Origin: an uncultured Deferribacteraceae bacterium | GTDB taxonomy: Bacteria > Chrysiogenota > Deferribacteres > CAMZNJ01 | Reading direction: 5' to 3' | Length of the DNA: 64,000 bases | Assembly: GCA_947313855.1 (NCBI GenBank) | Contig: CAMZNS010000010.1 | Coordinates: 1-64,000 of the forward strand | Translations under genes and position numbers: made by a program | Notes under the pieces: generated by a model | Seen by the model: the letters and a program-made list of their open reading frames with translations, nothing else | Database searches by the model: none | Told to the model about the DNA's origin: nothing | Shown here: one piece after another, positions 8,281 to 17,671 of the stretch | Layout of the letters: every line of letters begins with the position of its first letter | Numbering within the stretch: the first letter of the stretch is position 1

Positions 8281-9468
8281 ATGTCTAGAAGAGCGATCAT
8301 ACTACTACTCGACTCGGTGGGGATAGGAGCTGCCCACGATGCCGAAGAATATGGCGACAACGGTGCCAACACACTAGGGCACATACTAGAAAAATTCCCA
8401 AACACAAAAATACCTAACCTACAAAAACTAGGACTAATCAACTGCCTAAACCAATCATGCGGACAAACATACGGACGCAAAGAAGAGGAACAACCACCAT
8501 CACTCTACGGATTCGCAACCGAAATTAGCCGCGGCAAAGACACCATCAGCGGACACTGGGAACTCATGGGCTGCGAAGTGGACTTCGACTGGGGATACTT
8601 CTCCAACCTACAAAACTCCTTCCCACAAGACCTACTAGACACCATTGTGGAAAAAGCAGAACTGCCCGGATACTTAGGGAACTGCCACGCCTCTGGCACC
8701 GAAATCATCGAACGACTCGGCGAAGAAACAATGAACACAGGCAAACCAATCTTCTACACCTCAGCCGATAGTGTGTTCCAAATTGCAGTGCAAGAGGAAA
8801 CGTTTGGACTCGATAACCTCTACAAACTCTGCGAAATCGTTCGCGAAGAACTCTACCCACTCAACATCGGTCGAGTTATCGCACGGCCATTCCTCGGCAA
8901 CGAACCACACAACTTCAAACGTACCGCAAATCGCAAAGATTACGCCATTGCACCATCGAAACCTATCCTCTTCAACAAAATGCAAGAGGCTGGCGGACAG
9001 GTTGTTGCCATCGGAAAGGTGAGCGACATCTTTGCAGGCACAGGGATAGACGTTGCCACCAAGGCAACAGGGCTAGAACAACTATTCGACAAAACACTGG
9101 ATGCTGTGAAAAGTACTGAAGGACACACACTAATCTTCACCAACTTCGTGGACTTCGACTCCGAATACGGACACCGAAGAGATGTTTTGGGCTACAAAGA
9201 GGCGTTGGAATACTTCGACTCACGCTTGCCCGAACTACTCAGCATACTCCAAGACGACGACCTACTAGTCATCACCGCCGACCATGGCAACGACCCCACT
9301 GCCCCCGGATCCGACCATACCCGCGAACACATACCGGTCATCTTTTACCAAAACAGTATGACTTCCCGCAACATAGGGGAACGTAACTCGTTCAAAGATA
9401 TTGGTGAGTCTGTTGCACAATACCTTGGAGTACCGTTTGGCGTGGGGAGATCGTTTTTGACGCAGTAA
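8281..9468 (+). CDS. deoB: Phosphopentomutase
   Basis: 395 residues, normal for DeoB. It converts (deoxy)ribose-1-phosphate to the 5-phosphate. The N-terminal LLLDSVGIGAA gives metal-binding Asp11. GKDTISGHWELMG contains the phosphorylated Thr88. The C-terminal TADHGNDP and GSDHTREHIP provide the two-manganese site typical of the alkaline phosphatase superfamily. An AGGAG sits 5 nt before the ATG. It is the first gene of a five-gene deo operon in which phosphorylases release deoxyribose-1-phosphate, DeoB isomerises it and DeoC cleaves it. Confidence 0.96.
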   Translation: MSRRAIILLLDSVGIGAAHDAEEYGDNGANTLGHILEKFPNTKIPNLQKLGLINCLNQSCGQTYGRKEEEQPPSLYGFATEISRGKDTISGHWELMGCEVDFDWGYFSNLQNSFPQDLLDTIVEKAELPGYLGNCHASGTEIIERLGEETMNTGKPIFYTSADSVFQIAVQEETFGLDNLYKLCEIVREELYPLNIGRVIARPFLGNEPHNFKRTANRKDYAIAPSKPILFNKMQEAGGQVVAIGKVSDIFAGTGIDVATKATGLEQLFDKTLDAVKSTEGHTLIFTNFVDFDSEYGHRRDVLGYKEALEYFDSRLPELLSILQDDDLLVITADHGNDPTAPGSDHTREHIPVIFYQNSMTSRNIGERNSFKDIGESVAQYLGVPFGVGRSFLTQ

Positions 9469-9526
9469 AAGCAGACGGAACACACAAATACACAACGCAA
9501 ATACACAACCCTAGGAGGGAAAAACC

Positions 9527-10222
9527 ATGAGCACAGCACACATTAACGCTAAGAAGGGCGACTTCGCCGAAACAGTACTACTTCCCGGTGACCCGTTGAG
9601 GGCGAAATTCATCGCCGATAACTTTCTCGAAAATGCAAAACAGGTAACAGGCGTTCGCAACATGTTCGGCTTTACAGGCGAATACAAAGGGAAACGAATC
9701 TCTGTAATGGGCACAGGGATGGGGATACCATCATGCTCCATCTACGCCAAAGAACTCATCACTGAATACGGTGTCAAAAACCTGATACGTGTTGGATCTG
9801 CTGGTGGGCTTGGCGACATCAAACTGCGTGAAGTGGTTGTTGTCAGCGGTGCCTCCACCGACTCACAAGTAAACAGGACACGACTCGAAGGGTTCGACTT
9901 CGCAGCAACCTCCGACTTCGGACTAATGCGTAAGGCTGTTGAAGCTGCTGAAAAACTTAACATCGACGTGAAAGTTGGTGGCTGTTTCAGCTCCGACCTA
10001 TTCTACTCACCAAGCAAAACCATTTACAACACCTTAAACAACATGGGCGTTTTATGCGTCGAGATGGAAGCAGCTGGTCTCTTTGGCGTTGCAGCCGAAT
10101 ATGGTGCCAAAGCTCTGGCAATCGTCACAATATCCGACCACATTACGCGTAACGAAGCTTTATCGGCGGAAGATCGTGAAAAAACATTCACCGACATGAT
10201 GAAAATAGCTCTGGAGGTGTAA
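9527..10222 (+). CDS. deoD: Purine nucleoside phosphorylase, DeoD type
   Basis: 231 residues, standard for the hexameric DeoD family. [12 protein letters not shown] near the N-terminus binds phosphate. RVGSAGG continues the phosphate site, VEMEA is the ribose-binding motif, and ISDH contains catalytic Asp204, as in E. coli. It splits purine (deoxy)nucleosides to base and (deoxy)ribose-1-phosphate in the cytoplasm. A strong RBS, TAGGAGGG, lies 7 nt upstream. Its stop is 5 bp from deoC, so the two are co-transcribed. Confidence 0.96.
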   Translation: MSTAHINAKKGDFAETVLLPGDPLRAKFIADNFLENAKQVTGVRNMFGFTGEYKGKRISVMGTGMGIPSCSIYAKELITEYGVKNLIRVGSAGGLGDIKLREVVVVSGASTDSQVNRTRLEGFDFAATSDFGLMRKAVEAAEKLNIDVKVGGCFSSDLFYSPSKTIYNTLNNMGVLCVEMEAAGLFGVAAEYGAKALAIVTISDHITRNEALSAEDREKTFTDMMKIALEV

Positions 10223-10227
10223 CAACT

Positions 10228-10962
10228 ATGACGAAAAAAGAGTTGGTCGTATCCCTCATGGATCTCACATCCCTCAACGACGACGATACGAATAGTAATA
10301 TCGAAACACTAGTTGACAACAGTCGCAACACTTTAGGCGATGTTGCCGCCATCTGTATTTACAAAGAATTCATACCTTTTGCCAAGGGGCTGGATAATAT
10401 CAAAAATACCAATATCCAAGTTGCTACGGTAATCAACTTCCCAACGGGGAACGGGGACGTGGAACAAACACTGGAGGAGCTAAACATCGCTCTAAACAAC
10501 GGTGCAGACGAAATCGACCTCGTAATGCCCTACAAACTACTTGCACAAGGGGAACATGGCAAAGTTGGCAACTTCATCGGAACTATCCGAAAAGCATGTG
10601 GCAACAAGGCTCTCAAGGTGATTATCGAATCGGGGGAACTCCATACCGAGGAACTTATCCGTTTGGCTAGCAAGGTTGCCATCAGCGAAGGGGTGGACTT
10701 CATCAAAACATCCACCGGAAAGGTGCCCGTAAACGCAACCGTTGAAGCCGCAAAATTTATGCTGGACGAAATCAAGTCCAGTGGAACACAGTGTGGCTTT
10801 AAAGTTGCAGGGGGGGTGAAATCCCTAGACGATGCTGTGGAATACCTCGACTTGGCAACGAGCATCATGGGAGACAGATTCATCTCCAACAAAACCTTCA
10901 GATTTGGCACATCGTCGCTACTACACAACATCCTCGGTAAAGATGGTGGTGGGAAATACTAA
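10228..10962 (+). CDS. deoC: Deoxyribose-phosphate aldolase
   Basis: 244 residues. LMDLTSLNDDDT matches the E. coli-type DeoC N-terminus. NNGADEIDLVMP supplies the catalytic Asp, FIKTSTGK gives the Schiff-base Lys160, and GFKVAGGVKS the second active-site Lys. The enzyme cleaves 2-deoxyribose-5-phosphate to glyceraldehyde-3-phosphate and acetaldehyde, feeding nucleoside sugar into glycolysis. It follows deoD by 5 bp. Confidence 0.96.
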   Translation: MTKKELVVSLMDLTSLNDDDTNSNIETLVDNSRNTLGDVAAICIYKEFIPFAKGLDNIKNTNIQVATVINFPTGNGDVEQTLEELNIALNNGADEIDLVMPYKLLAQGEHGKVGNFIGTIRKACGNKALKVIIESGELHTEELIRLASKVAISEGVDFIKTSTGKVPVNATVEAAKFMLDEIKSSGTQCGFKVAGGVKSLDDAVEYLDLATSIMGDRFISNKTFRFGTSSLLHNILGKDGGGKY

Positions 10963-10982
10963 TACTAAAACGGGTGGCTGTT

Positions 10983-12299
10983 ATGTTTTTAATCAAAGAT
11001 ATTATCGCAAAAAAGAGGGACAAAATAGAGATGTCGGAGGCTGAAATACAGTTCTTCATTGCGGGAGTAACCTCTGGATCTGTGAGCAACGAGCAGATCG
11101 GAGCGTTTACCATGGCCGTTGTGCTCAATGGCTTGTCCAACAACGAACAGGTCGCCCTAACCACTGCCATGAGAGACTCAGGCGACGTTATTCGGTTCAA
11201 CAACCTGACGGACAAACCCATTGTCGACAAACACTCCACAGGTGGCGTCTCCGATGCTGTGTCCCTCGCCCTTGCACCCATCGTTGCCGCCGCTGGTGCC
11301 TATGTGCCCATGGTGTCGGGCAAAGGGTTGGGGCACACTGGCGGTACGGTGGACAAACTGGACGCCATACCAGGCTACAACACAACACCCACCATGGAAG
11401 AATTTACCCGCGTGGTTCAGGGGGTGGGGTGTGCCATCATCGGGCAAACCAAAAGCCTCGCACCCGCCGATGGACGCATTTACGCCGTAAGGGATACCAC
11501 GGCAACAGTAGCTTCCATCCCCCTTATCGCCTCGTCCATCCTCTCCAAAAAACTTGCGTCGGGTATCAACTTCCTAGTAATGGACGTGAAAACGGGGAAC
11601 GGGGCGTTTATGCAGGACGAAACAGAAGCCACACACCTCGCACAAAGTATTGTGAATATTGCAAACGGTGCCGGTGTGAAGACGCAAGCTGTCATCACAG
11701 ACATGAACGAAGCCTTAGGACGAAATATCGGTAACGCCCTTGAAGTAGCAGAAATCATCAACTACCTCACCAACTCCACCGCTGACACCAAACTGGATTA
11801 CGTAATTCGCACCCTCGCTCAAAAAATGATCGTTGTTGCTGGTATTGCCAAGGATGACGCCACTGCCAAGGGTATTGTAAGTCGTGTTATCGCTAACGGT
11901 GAGGCGGCGACGGTGTTCGAAAATATGGTTGGAGCACTTGGTGGCACGAAAAATATACTCACAAAATACAAAGAGGTGCTACCGCGAAGCTCCATGCAAA
12001 CACCTGTGTACGTTGGTTCCGAAGGGTTTATTCAGTCCATGGATACCACCGAACTAGGGATGCTACTCGTGCACCTCGGTGGTGGTAGAAAAAATGCCGG
12101 CGATACCATCGACTACAGCGTTGGACTCGAAAATGTTGCCAAAATAGGCGAACCGGTAGGGGGAAACAACCCCGTAGCAATACTGCACCACAATACCGAC
12201 GAACAACTAAAAGATATTCAACAACGATTACCAAAAATATTCACCGTATCCGCAAACCCTGTGGAACAAAATAAAAAAATAGTCTACAAAGAAATATGA
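10983..12299 (+). CDS. Pyrimidine-nucleoside / thymidine phosphorylase
   Basis: 438 residues from ATG 10983; an in-frame GTG at 10974 would add three residues without a better RBS. It shows the family order: N-terminal helical domain (DIIAKKRDK), KHSTGGVSDAVSLALAP phosphate site, then SGKGLGHTGGTVDKLDAI. The family signature normally has SGRGLGHTGGT; here Arg is replaced by Lys. The C-terminal alpha/beta domain ends near residue 430. It releases pyrimidine bases and (deoxy)ribose-1-phosphate. DeoA and Pdp types cannot be separated confidently by eye. Fourth gene of the deo operon. Confidence 0.92.
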   Translation: MFLIKDIIAKKRDKIEMSEAEIQFFIAGVTSGSVSNEQIGAFTMAVVLNGLSNNEQVALTTAMRDSGDVIRFNNLTDKPIVDKHSTGGVSDAVSLALAPIVAAAGAYVPMVSGKGLGHTGGTVDKLDAIPGYNTTPTMEEFTRVVQGVGCAIIGQTKSLAPADGRIYAVRDTTATVASIPLIASSILSKKLASGINFLVMDVKTGNGAFMQDETEATHLAQSIVNIANGAGVKTQAVITDMNEALGRNIGNALEVAEIINYLTNSTADTKLDYVIRTLAQKMIVVAGIAKDDATAKGIVSRVIANGEAATVFENMVGALGGTKNILTKYKEVLPRSSMQTPVYVGSEGFIQSMDTTELGMLLVHLGGGRKNAGDTIDYSVGLENVAKIGEPVGGNNPVAILHHNTDEQLKDIQQRLPKIFTVSANPVEQNKKIVYKEI

Positions 12300-12312
12300 C
12301 GGAGGGTTGCAA

Positions 12313-12705
12313 ATGAATACTATCGACACCATGTTTAAAAAACTGCAAAAAATACGGAAAAAATCGTATGCACCTTACTCGAACTTCCACGTTGGAGCAT
12401 GCATTCTCACTGGCGACGGAAGCTATCATGTTGGCACAAATGTGGAAAACGCCGCATACCCGCAAGGAGTTTGTGCCGAAGCATCAGCAATATCCGCAAT
12501 GGTGGGGGAGGGACACACAACTATTCACGAAATCGGTATCATAGGCGAGGGACTATGCACACCGTGTGGCGGGTGCCGACAGAAGATTCGCGAATTTGCC
12601 ACAGACGGATGCAAAATTCACATATTCAACGAAAACGGATTCCAAAAAACATTCACACTAGGGGAACTACTGCCTGAATCGTTTGGACCCGATAACCTAG
12701 CATAA
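12313..12705 (+). CDS. cdd: Cytidine deaminase
   Basis: 130 residues, typical of the small tetrameric Cdd. C54-A-E56 and P-C85-G-G-C88 form the zinc site, with Glu56 as proton shuttle. YAPYSNFHVGA and NVENAAYPQGVCAE are conserved family blocks. It deaminates (deoxy)cytidine to (deoxy)uridine so the preceding phosphorylase can use it. The ATG at 12313 is preceded by GGAGGG at 12301-12306, which decides against the upstream in-frame TTG. Last gene of the operon. Confidence 0.95.
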   Translation: MNTIDTMFKKLQKIRKKSYAPYSNFHVGACILTGDGSYHVGTNVENAAYPQGVCAEASAISAMVGEGHTTIHEIGIIGEGLCTPCGGCRQKIREFATDGCKIHIFNENGFQKTFTLGELLPESFGPDNLA

Positions 12706-12710
12706 AGGGG

Positions 12711-12752
12711 TGCTGTGGCGTGGCTGTGGCGTTGACGAGCGTGGCTGTGGCG
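12711..12752 (+). repeat. Short GTGGCTGTGGCG repeats after cdd
   Basis: Related copies of a GTGGCTGTGGCG motif begin 5 bp after the cdd stop codon. They fill the gap between convergent cdd and tonB. No separate terminator is evident. Confidence 0.6.
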
Positions 12753-12778
12753 AAATACAATACCGCCCCGAAAATACC

Positions 12779-13513
12779 TCACATGGGAACCAACACAGTG
12801 ATGATAGCAGATGAAACCTGATTCTTAGTCGCAGCATTAAATCGCAGACTCTGAATCACTTCAGCTACAATCTGCTCCTGAAGGGGGAACCCCCGCTGTA
12901 TAAAGTTTGTGCTATAAACTCGCCCCGATCTATCCACCAAAATGTACGCTGTAAGGCTTGCAGCCTTAGGTTCGTCCCCCTGCGTAGACTTGCCGATACC
13001 ACCAACAATAAGGCGTGCCAATCGCTGAAGGTACGCGGCGATACGACCCTTCCCATAGCTGTCGATAACACTCTGCACGCTATCAAAGCCAACAAGTAGC
13101 CTCGGATTTGTCTGAAACGTAATATCTATGCTACCTCTGTCGAGTAGTAGTGTGCGTGGTAGAATATTCCCCACAATAGGTGGGTATTCGAGTGTTTGTG
13201 TTCTGTCTGGTGTGATGCTGACAAGGGTGCTTGGTGCGGTGAAGTTGCTTGTCACCGTGCTGATAGGTGCGTGGTTGTTGCTTGTGAGAGTGTTGTTGGT
13301 GCTAATTCTTAGTGGTGGTATCGGTTGTTGTTCGACCCCCATGTTGGGCAAAATCTCTTTGATGCTCGGTTTGGCTATGAGGTATGTGATTGATGCTTCG
13401 CCCAAGGGTGTGTCAGGTCTTTTGTTTAGTGGTGCAAGAAGGATAACTAGTGCAACGATGCCCACAATATGGAGTATTACTGAGACGGAGTAAGCTAGTC
13501 GAATTTTGTTCAT
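12779..13513 (-). CDS. tonB: TonB-family energy transducer
   Basis: 244 residues. One N-terminal membrane helix (about residues 8-28), a periplasmic linker of about 110 residues, then a TonB C-terminal domain with AYILVDRSGRVYSTNF, a Gly near GFPLQEQ and VIQSLRFNAA. The C-terminal domain contacts TonB boxes of outer-membrane receptors. It lies 15 bp after exbD in the order exbB-exbD-tonB, so the three form one proton-driven complex. The linker is less Pro-rich than in E. coli TonB. Confidence 0.82.
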   Translation of the reverse strand: MNKIRLAYSVSVILHIVGIVALVILLAPLNKRPDTPLGEASITYLIAKPSIKEILPNMGVEQQPIPPLRISTNNTLTSNNHAPISTVTSNFTAPSTLVSITPDRTQTLEYPPIVGNILPRTLLLDRGSIDITFQTNPRLLVGFDSVQSVIDSYGKGRIAAYLQRLARLIVGGIGKSTQGDEPKAASLTAYILVDRSGRVYSTNFIQRGFPLQEQIVAEVIQSLRFNAATKNQVSSAIITVLVPM

Positions 13514-13528
13514 TGTGTTCCCATCGCA

Positions 13529-13939
13529 TTATTGGTTTGAGGCTGTTACAGCCACGGCAAAGTTTGTGAAGCCGGCTCTTCTTGCCAAGGCGATAACGTC
13601 CATAACATCGCCATGGTAGGAGCCTTTATCAGCTTGAATGGATATATTTGTGTTTGGGTTGCCGAGGGATTCTTTGAAGATATCATCTTGGAAAGTAGCG
13701 ATATTGGTTTCTTCACCGTTAATGAAAATGTGTCCGTCGTTGTTGATTTGCACTCGAATGGTGGTGCTCATCTCCATTTTTGTTTGCGTGTTCATTTCGG
13801 GTAGTCGAATGCTTACGGCGTCGGTGTACACGAGTGTTGAAGAGAAGATGAAGAATATTAGCAGTAGGAACACAACATCCACCATGGGTGCAGTGTTGAT
13901 CTCTATACCTTTGCCTTTCTCACGGTCGATAAATTTCAT
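13529..13939 (-). CDS. exbD: ExbD/TolR biopolymer transport protein
   Basis: 136 residues. A short cytoplasmic N-terminus (IEINTAPMVD) leads into a single membrane helix VVFLLLIFFIF, with the conserved proton-channel Asp in PMVDVVF. The periplasmic domain ends with VMDVIALARRAGFTNFAVA, typical of ExbD. It works with ExbB as the proton-driven motor for TonB. Confidence 0.93.
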   Translation of the reverse strand: MKFIDREKGKGIEINTAPMVDVVFLLLIFFIFSSTLVYTDAVSIRLPEMNTQTKMEMSTTIRVQINNDGHIFINGEETNIATFQDDIFKESLGNPNTNISIQADKGSYHGDVMDVIALARRAGFTNFAVAVTASNQ

Positions 13940-13968
13940 ACTAGTTTTGCTTGCCTGCCTTGGTTTTG

Positions 13969-14571
13969 TTACTCTTTGAAGATGAGGTTGATGACGGAGG
14001 ATGTATTTTTTTCAATAAAGACTGATATTGCTGTGATACGCATTTCGATGATGTGGTAGAACACTGCCGTGGGAATGGCAACAATAAGCCCAGCAGCTGT
14101 GGTAACAAGGGCGACGGCGATACCAGCGGAGAGGTATTGCATGTCGGTGTACCCTGTGTCTAGTATGGCGAAGAAGACTTGCATCATCCCTAGGACAGTA
14201 CCGAGGAGACCAAGGAGTGGTGCGATGGTTGTGATGAGTTTGAGGGTTTGCAGGTATTTGTCTTGTTTCATGATTTCGTGTCGTCCTGCTTCTTCTGCCA
14301 CTTCGAGTAGTCGCGAGAGGGGCATATCGAGGTTATTGAGTATGGAGTAGATGATACGTGAGAAGGGTGAGGAGTCTTTTTTGCAGAGTTCGATGGCTGC
14401 GGGTATATTTTTGTTTTTGATGTGTCTGTTTAGGTCGATAAGAAAGTTGTCGTTGATGAATTGTTTTTCACGAATGGAGAAAAACCGTTCGATGAATACG
14501 CCTACGGACACGATGGATAGTGCCACTAGGGGGTAGATAACCATTCCGCTCATGCCTGTAAACAACCACAT
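13969..14571 (-). CDS. exbB: ExbB/TolQ/MotA-family proton channel
   Basis: About 200 residues from ATG 14571. The frame stays open to a TTG at 14625, and ATG codons at 14553 and 14544 are alternatives; no start has a convincing RBS. Three membrane helices: the N-terminal YPLVALSIVSVGVFIERFF, then LKLITTIAPLLGLLGTVLGM and ALVTTAAGLIVAIPTAVFY, the last two lining the proton path. It is the first gene of the exbB-exbD-tonB set and provides the pentameric channel around ExbD. Confidence 0.9.
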   Translation of the reverse strand: MWLFTGMSGMVIYPLVALSIVSVGVFIERFFSIREKQFINDNFLIDLNRHIKNKNIPAAIELCKKDSSPFSRIIYSILNNLDMPLSRLLEVAEEAGRHEIMKQDKYLQTLKLITTIAPLLGLLGTVLGMMQVFFAILDTGYTDMQYLSAGIAVALVTTAAGLIVAIPTAVFYHIIEMRITAISVFIEKNTSSVINLIFKE

Positions 14572-14696
14572 AATTATTAAAACCGCCACTATTCGTTTGT
14601 GTTGAGCTCTGAAGTATAGAAACAATGCTTACGTACTTATTGTATCATGGTTCACCCTATTTGTATATATTTTACCTAGTCTATTTGCAAAATATT

Positions 14697-14810
14697 TGGC
14701 GGGGGGTGTGCGGGGGGTGTGGAGAGGTTGTGTGCGAGGGTGTGCGGGAGGTGTGGAGAGGTTGTGCGGGGGTGGTCGGTGGTCGGCAGTCGGCAGTCGG
14801 CAGTCGGTGG
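14697..14810 (-). repeat. G-rich repeats and 7-bp array abutting the rsmB stop
   Basis: On the + strand, GTGTGCGGGGGG/GTGTGGAGAGGTTGTG-type repeats run from about 14700 to 14771, then TCGGCAG 7-mers to 14810. The 7-mer array directly touches the rsmB stop codon (14811-14813). Runs of six G make G-quadruplex formation possible on the + strand. Confidence 0.75.
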
Positions 14811-16094
14811 TCAGAGTCGTCGCAAAACCGCACGGTAGAATCCGTCGGAGTTCTCGAGATGGGGCATGATGTACCCCTGTCGCTCTAGGGTGAACTCGGT
14901 ATTCGTACGCAAAAAATCTTGGATGACGGCTGTTGTTTCCGCCGGCTCGAGGGAGCAGACACAGTAGTGGATGTAGTGTTTGGTCAGGGGGGCAACATGG
15001 TGGAGCATGGCAAGCTGTATGGGTTGCAATGTTTGTATGTCGCATGAGTTTTTGATGGCACGAACTTCGGGATGGCGACGAACGGTGCCGAGGCAGGAGC
15101 ATGGTGCATCGAGCAGTGTGATGTCGCACAGGGGCACATCTTGTGGTGTTACGTCCATGATATCCTTGTTGAGGGGGCGAACATTGGACACGTTGTAGCC
15201 TCGGAGGTAGCTTTTGAGGGTGTTGAATCGGGAGGGATTAATCTCCACAGCGTGTACGAGTGCGTCGGGTAGGAGTTTTGCCATGGCGACGGTTTTGCCT
15301 CCAGGTGCGGCACAGGCGTCTAGGATGTGCAGGGTGTTGTCGTTGACGTTGGTGTTGTCGTTGACGTTGGTGTTGTCGTTGGCGATTTTCTCCCCAAGCT
15401 CAACGGTTTCCAGTGCGACCATGGCAGAGCCCTTGTCCATAGGTAGTACGCCATGTTTCTGCAGGTCTGATTCGGTTTTCAGGTTTTGGGGGTGTTCGTC
15501 CACGCGTATAATTTTGCCCGTATTGAGGTCTAGTCCCCAGTAGACGGGGGGCGTATTGAGGGTTGTGAGTAGGGTGTGGAGTTCAGCTCCTGTGCAGTGT
15601 GTTTTGAGGTTGTTGATAAAGTTGTTGGGGAAGTCGTCGTAAATAGTGTGTTTTGCGAGGATACTCTCCTTGGTGCGTGCTATTTCCATGAGTATCCAGT
15701 TTACAAACGGTTTTTGGTGTTTGGGGGCAAGTTCAACGGTTGTGCTGACTGCGGCGTAGTCGGGTACGGAGTCCATGAAGAGTATTTGTGCAATACCCAT
15801 GGCGATAATACTGCGTAGGGCGGGTGTGGTGGTGGATTTGCTGTGGGTATCGATTAGGGAGTCGATGAAGGGGAGGTGTCGCATGGTGTTCAGGAATATT
15901 TTACGGTAGAATTTGCCGTGTTCCGAGTTGAGGAAGAACTCTTCGCTGTAGGAGCCGTTGTACACTTGGAGGATGAGGGACGCCACAGTACGGCGTTCAT
16001 TGGCGTTAGCGTTAGTATTGGCGTTAGCGTTAGCAACTCCTGACGGTGATGACTGAGGGTGTGCCTCGGTGTGTGTGTGCTTGTGTTCAATCAT
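14811..16094 (-). CDS. rsmB: 16S rRNA (cytosine-5)-methyltransferase, RsmB/Sun type
   Basis: 427 residues. After a low-complexity N-terminus rich in Ala-Asn repeats (about residues 20-33) comes a NusB-like RNA-binding domain (TMRHLPFIDSLI, PFVNWILMEIAR). The Rossmann methyltransferase domain has DACAAPGGKT for SAM, DAPCSCLGT with one catalytic Cys and HYCVCSLEPAE with the other. It should methylate C967 of 16S rRNA. Two in-frame insertions of simple sequence are odd: ANANANTNANAN at the start and repeated NVNDNT before the SAM motif. RBS GGAG lies 11 nt before the ATG. Confidence 0.88.
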   Translation of the reverse strand: MIEHKHTHTEAHPQSSPSGVANANANTNANANERRTVASLILQVYNGSYSEEFFLNSEHGKFYRKIFLNTMRHLPFIDSLIDTHSKSTTTPALRSIIAMGIAQILFMDSVPDYAAVSTTVELAPKHQKPFVNWILMEIARTKESILAKHTIYDDFPNNFINNLKTHCTGAELHTLLTTLNTPPVYWGLDLNTGKIIRVDEHPQNLKTESDLQKHGVLPMDKGSAMVALETVELGEKIANDNTNVNDNTNVNDNTLHILDACAAPGGKTVAMAKLLPDALVHAVEINPSRFNTLKSYLRGYNVSNVRPLNKDIMDVTPQDVPLCDITLLDAPCSCLGTVRRHPEVRAIKNSCDIQTLQPIQLAMLHHVAPLTKHYIHYCVCSLEPAETTAVIQDFLRTNTEFTLERQGYIMPHLENSDGFYRAVLRRL

Positions 16095-16131
16095 TGTTCA
16101 GCGGGCTCCTTTTTTGGGGCGGGAAGTGGCT

Positions 16132-16186
16132 GTTAGCGTTAGCGTTGGCGTTGGCGTTGGCGTTGGCGTTGGCGTTGCGTTGGCGT
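16132..16186. repeat. GTTAGC/GTTGGC hexamer array
   Basis: About nine GTTAGC or GTTGGC hexamers lie upstream of rsmB in the 114-bp gap to the next gene. The same hexamer family occurs in-frame in the rsmB N-terminus and, as its complement, in rqcH at 37255-37341. Confidence 0.85.
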
Positions 16187-16208
16187 GAAGGAGTCAGCCT
16201 AGCTCTGC

Positions 16209-17504
16209 TTAGTTGTTGCGGAGGATGACAAAATCGCGTGAAACCCAGGCTTTAACACCGTTATCGGTACGAATCTGCACCCAGTCGGGGTAGCTGACGC
16301 TGTCTATTACTTCGAGTCGGGAGTTGCGTGGCGACTGCAGTATAACATCGGAGTTGAGTGATGGTTGGTTGCGTAAGTTGAGTACGCGTGCAGCGACAAT
16401 GGCGTAGTCATATTGGGGGGCAGGGATTACCTCGGGGCTGAGCTCAAGGAGGGGGGTGCCGAGGGTGACAACGGTATCGACGGTGTCGGTGTCGATGTCG
16501 GTGTCGATGGTTACGATGGCGTCCTCTGTTAGAGAGTTGCGGTCATCCTCGAATAGTGTTGTGTATGTTTCGACGTCATTGGCTTGAATGTCCACCATGG
16601 CGTTGTTCCATTTGGGGTAGAGGAATACTGTGACCGGCACTGTAATAACGACGACTGGGATAACAATGGTGAAGAAGTTTCGAATGTGGTTATGGAGTCG
16701 TACGTTGTTGTTTTCAGGTTTGGGTGTGTCGAAGCAGTCCAGGTCTGCGATGCAGATGTGTTTGCTACGTTTGAGGTACATTTGGAAGAGGAGTGTGTGT
16801 AAAATACGATTGAGTTGTTCCGTGTTGAGTTTGGATTTCAGGGCGATTGCGGTGATGGTGTCGTTGTCGTCGTAGCTGATGTGTAGTCGTTCGAATAGTT
16901 CAGCAATGCTTAAAACAACTAGGGGTAGGGTTACTTTGGGTAGCGTGTAGAATTCAACTCGGTTTGTCGCGAGGGTTCCGTTTAGGTGTTTGTTGCTGAC
17001 TTCGCCAATAGAGGAGATAATTACTTTGGGGATGTCAAGGTTGAGAATATGTTTGTAGAAGTAGGGTGTGCTTTTCTTTGCGGTGTGGTTGCTGACAATC
17101 AGAACGAGGGAGTCTTTGTTGTCGTTGATAAATTCTAGGGTAGAGCTCCATGTGGTGTAGTACTGTTTTCTGAGTTGGTTTCCTGTTCGGGAGTAGATAG
17201 TGGCGTATACTGTATCTTCTGTGTCTGGGTCGTCATGGGTGTGTTTTTTGTCTGGAGAGTGTGGAATGAGTGTGGAGTCAACTATGCAGATATGTCCGTC
17301 GTTGATGCTGTTTGATACGGTGCTGTAGATGATGCTGGTGGTGTCGTGGTGTTTGTCGCCATCGATAATGAAGACGTTGTTTTCGGACACCATGAAGTCG
17401 CATATCATCGGTTTGAGGTTGTAGAAGAACTCTTGGTCAAGGTTTATGTATTCCCCGTCGCTGTAGAGTCCTCGGTTGTTGTGGAAAAATTCGTTAAACG
17501 TCAT
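16209..17504 (-). CDS. Membrane protein: ExeA-like degenerate ATPase domain, TM helix, SH3b
   Basis: 431 residues. The first 270 resemble the cytoplasmic part of ExeA/GspA-type ATPases: MTFNEFF at the start, NVFIIDGDKHHDTTSI where a P-loop would lie, and a C-terminal lid-like helical part with TLPLVVLSIAELFERL. The Walker A Gly-Lys-Thr is not recognisable. A single helix (FTIVIPVVVITVPVTVFLY, about 285-305) crosses the membrane. The periplasmic end has an SH3b domain (VAARVLNLRNQP, then DWVQIRTDNGVKAWVS), which usually binds peptidoglycan. ExeA has the same order with a different wall-binding domain. The ATPase homology is my inference; the SH3b call is firm. Confidence 0.6.
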   Translation of the reverse strand: MTFNEFFHNNRGLYSDGEYINLDQEFFYNLKPMICDFMVSENNVFIIDGDKHHDTTSIIYSTVSNSINDGHICIVDSTLIPHSPDKKHTHDDPDTEDTVYATIYSRTGNQLRKQYYTTWSSTLEFINDNKDSLVLIVSNHTAKKSTPYFYKHILNLDIPKVIISSIGEVSNKHLNGTLATNRVEFYTLPKVTLPLVVLSIAELFERLHISYDDNDTITAIALKSKLNTEQLNRILHTLLFQMYLKRSKHICIADLDCFDTPKPENNNVRLHNHIRNFFTIVIPVVVITVPVTVFLYPKWNNAMVDIQANDVETYTTLFEDDRNSLTEDAIVTIDTDIDTDTVDTVVTLGTPLLELSPEVIPAPQYDYAIVAARVLNLRNQPSLNSDVILQSPRNSRLEVIDSVSYPDWVQIRTDNGVKAWVSRDFVILRNN

Positions 17505-17671
17505 ATGGCATCACCACTACTTTTTATTATCCCCACGCTCATTTTTGTATGAACAATACCTAGTGCACAGGACATACTGGGGTTTGTTTTGAAGCGTTGT
17601 TGTGTGTGTGGGGTATTGTTTTTAGATAGTATATGTTAACTTTGGTTGTATTTCTAGTGTTTTCCACTAGA

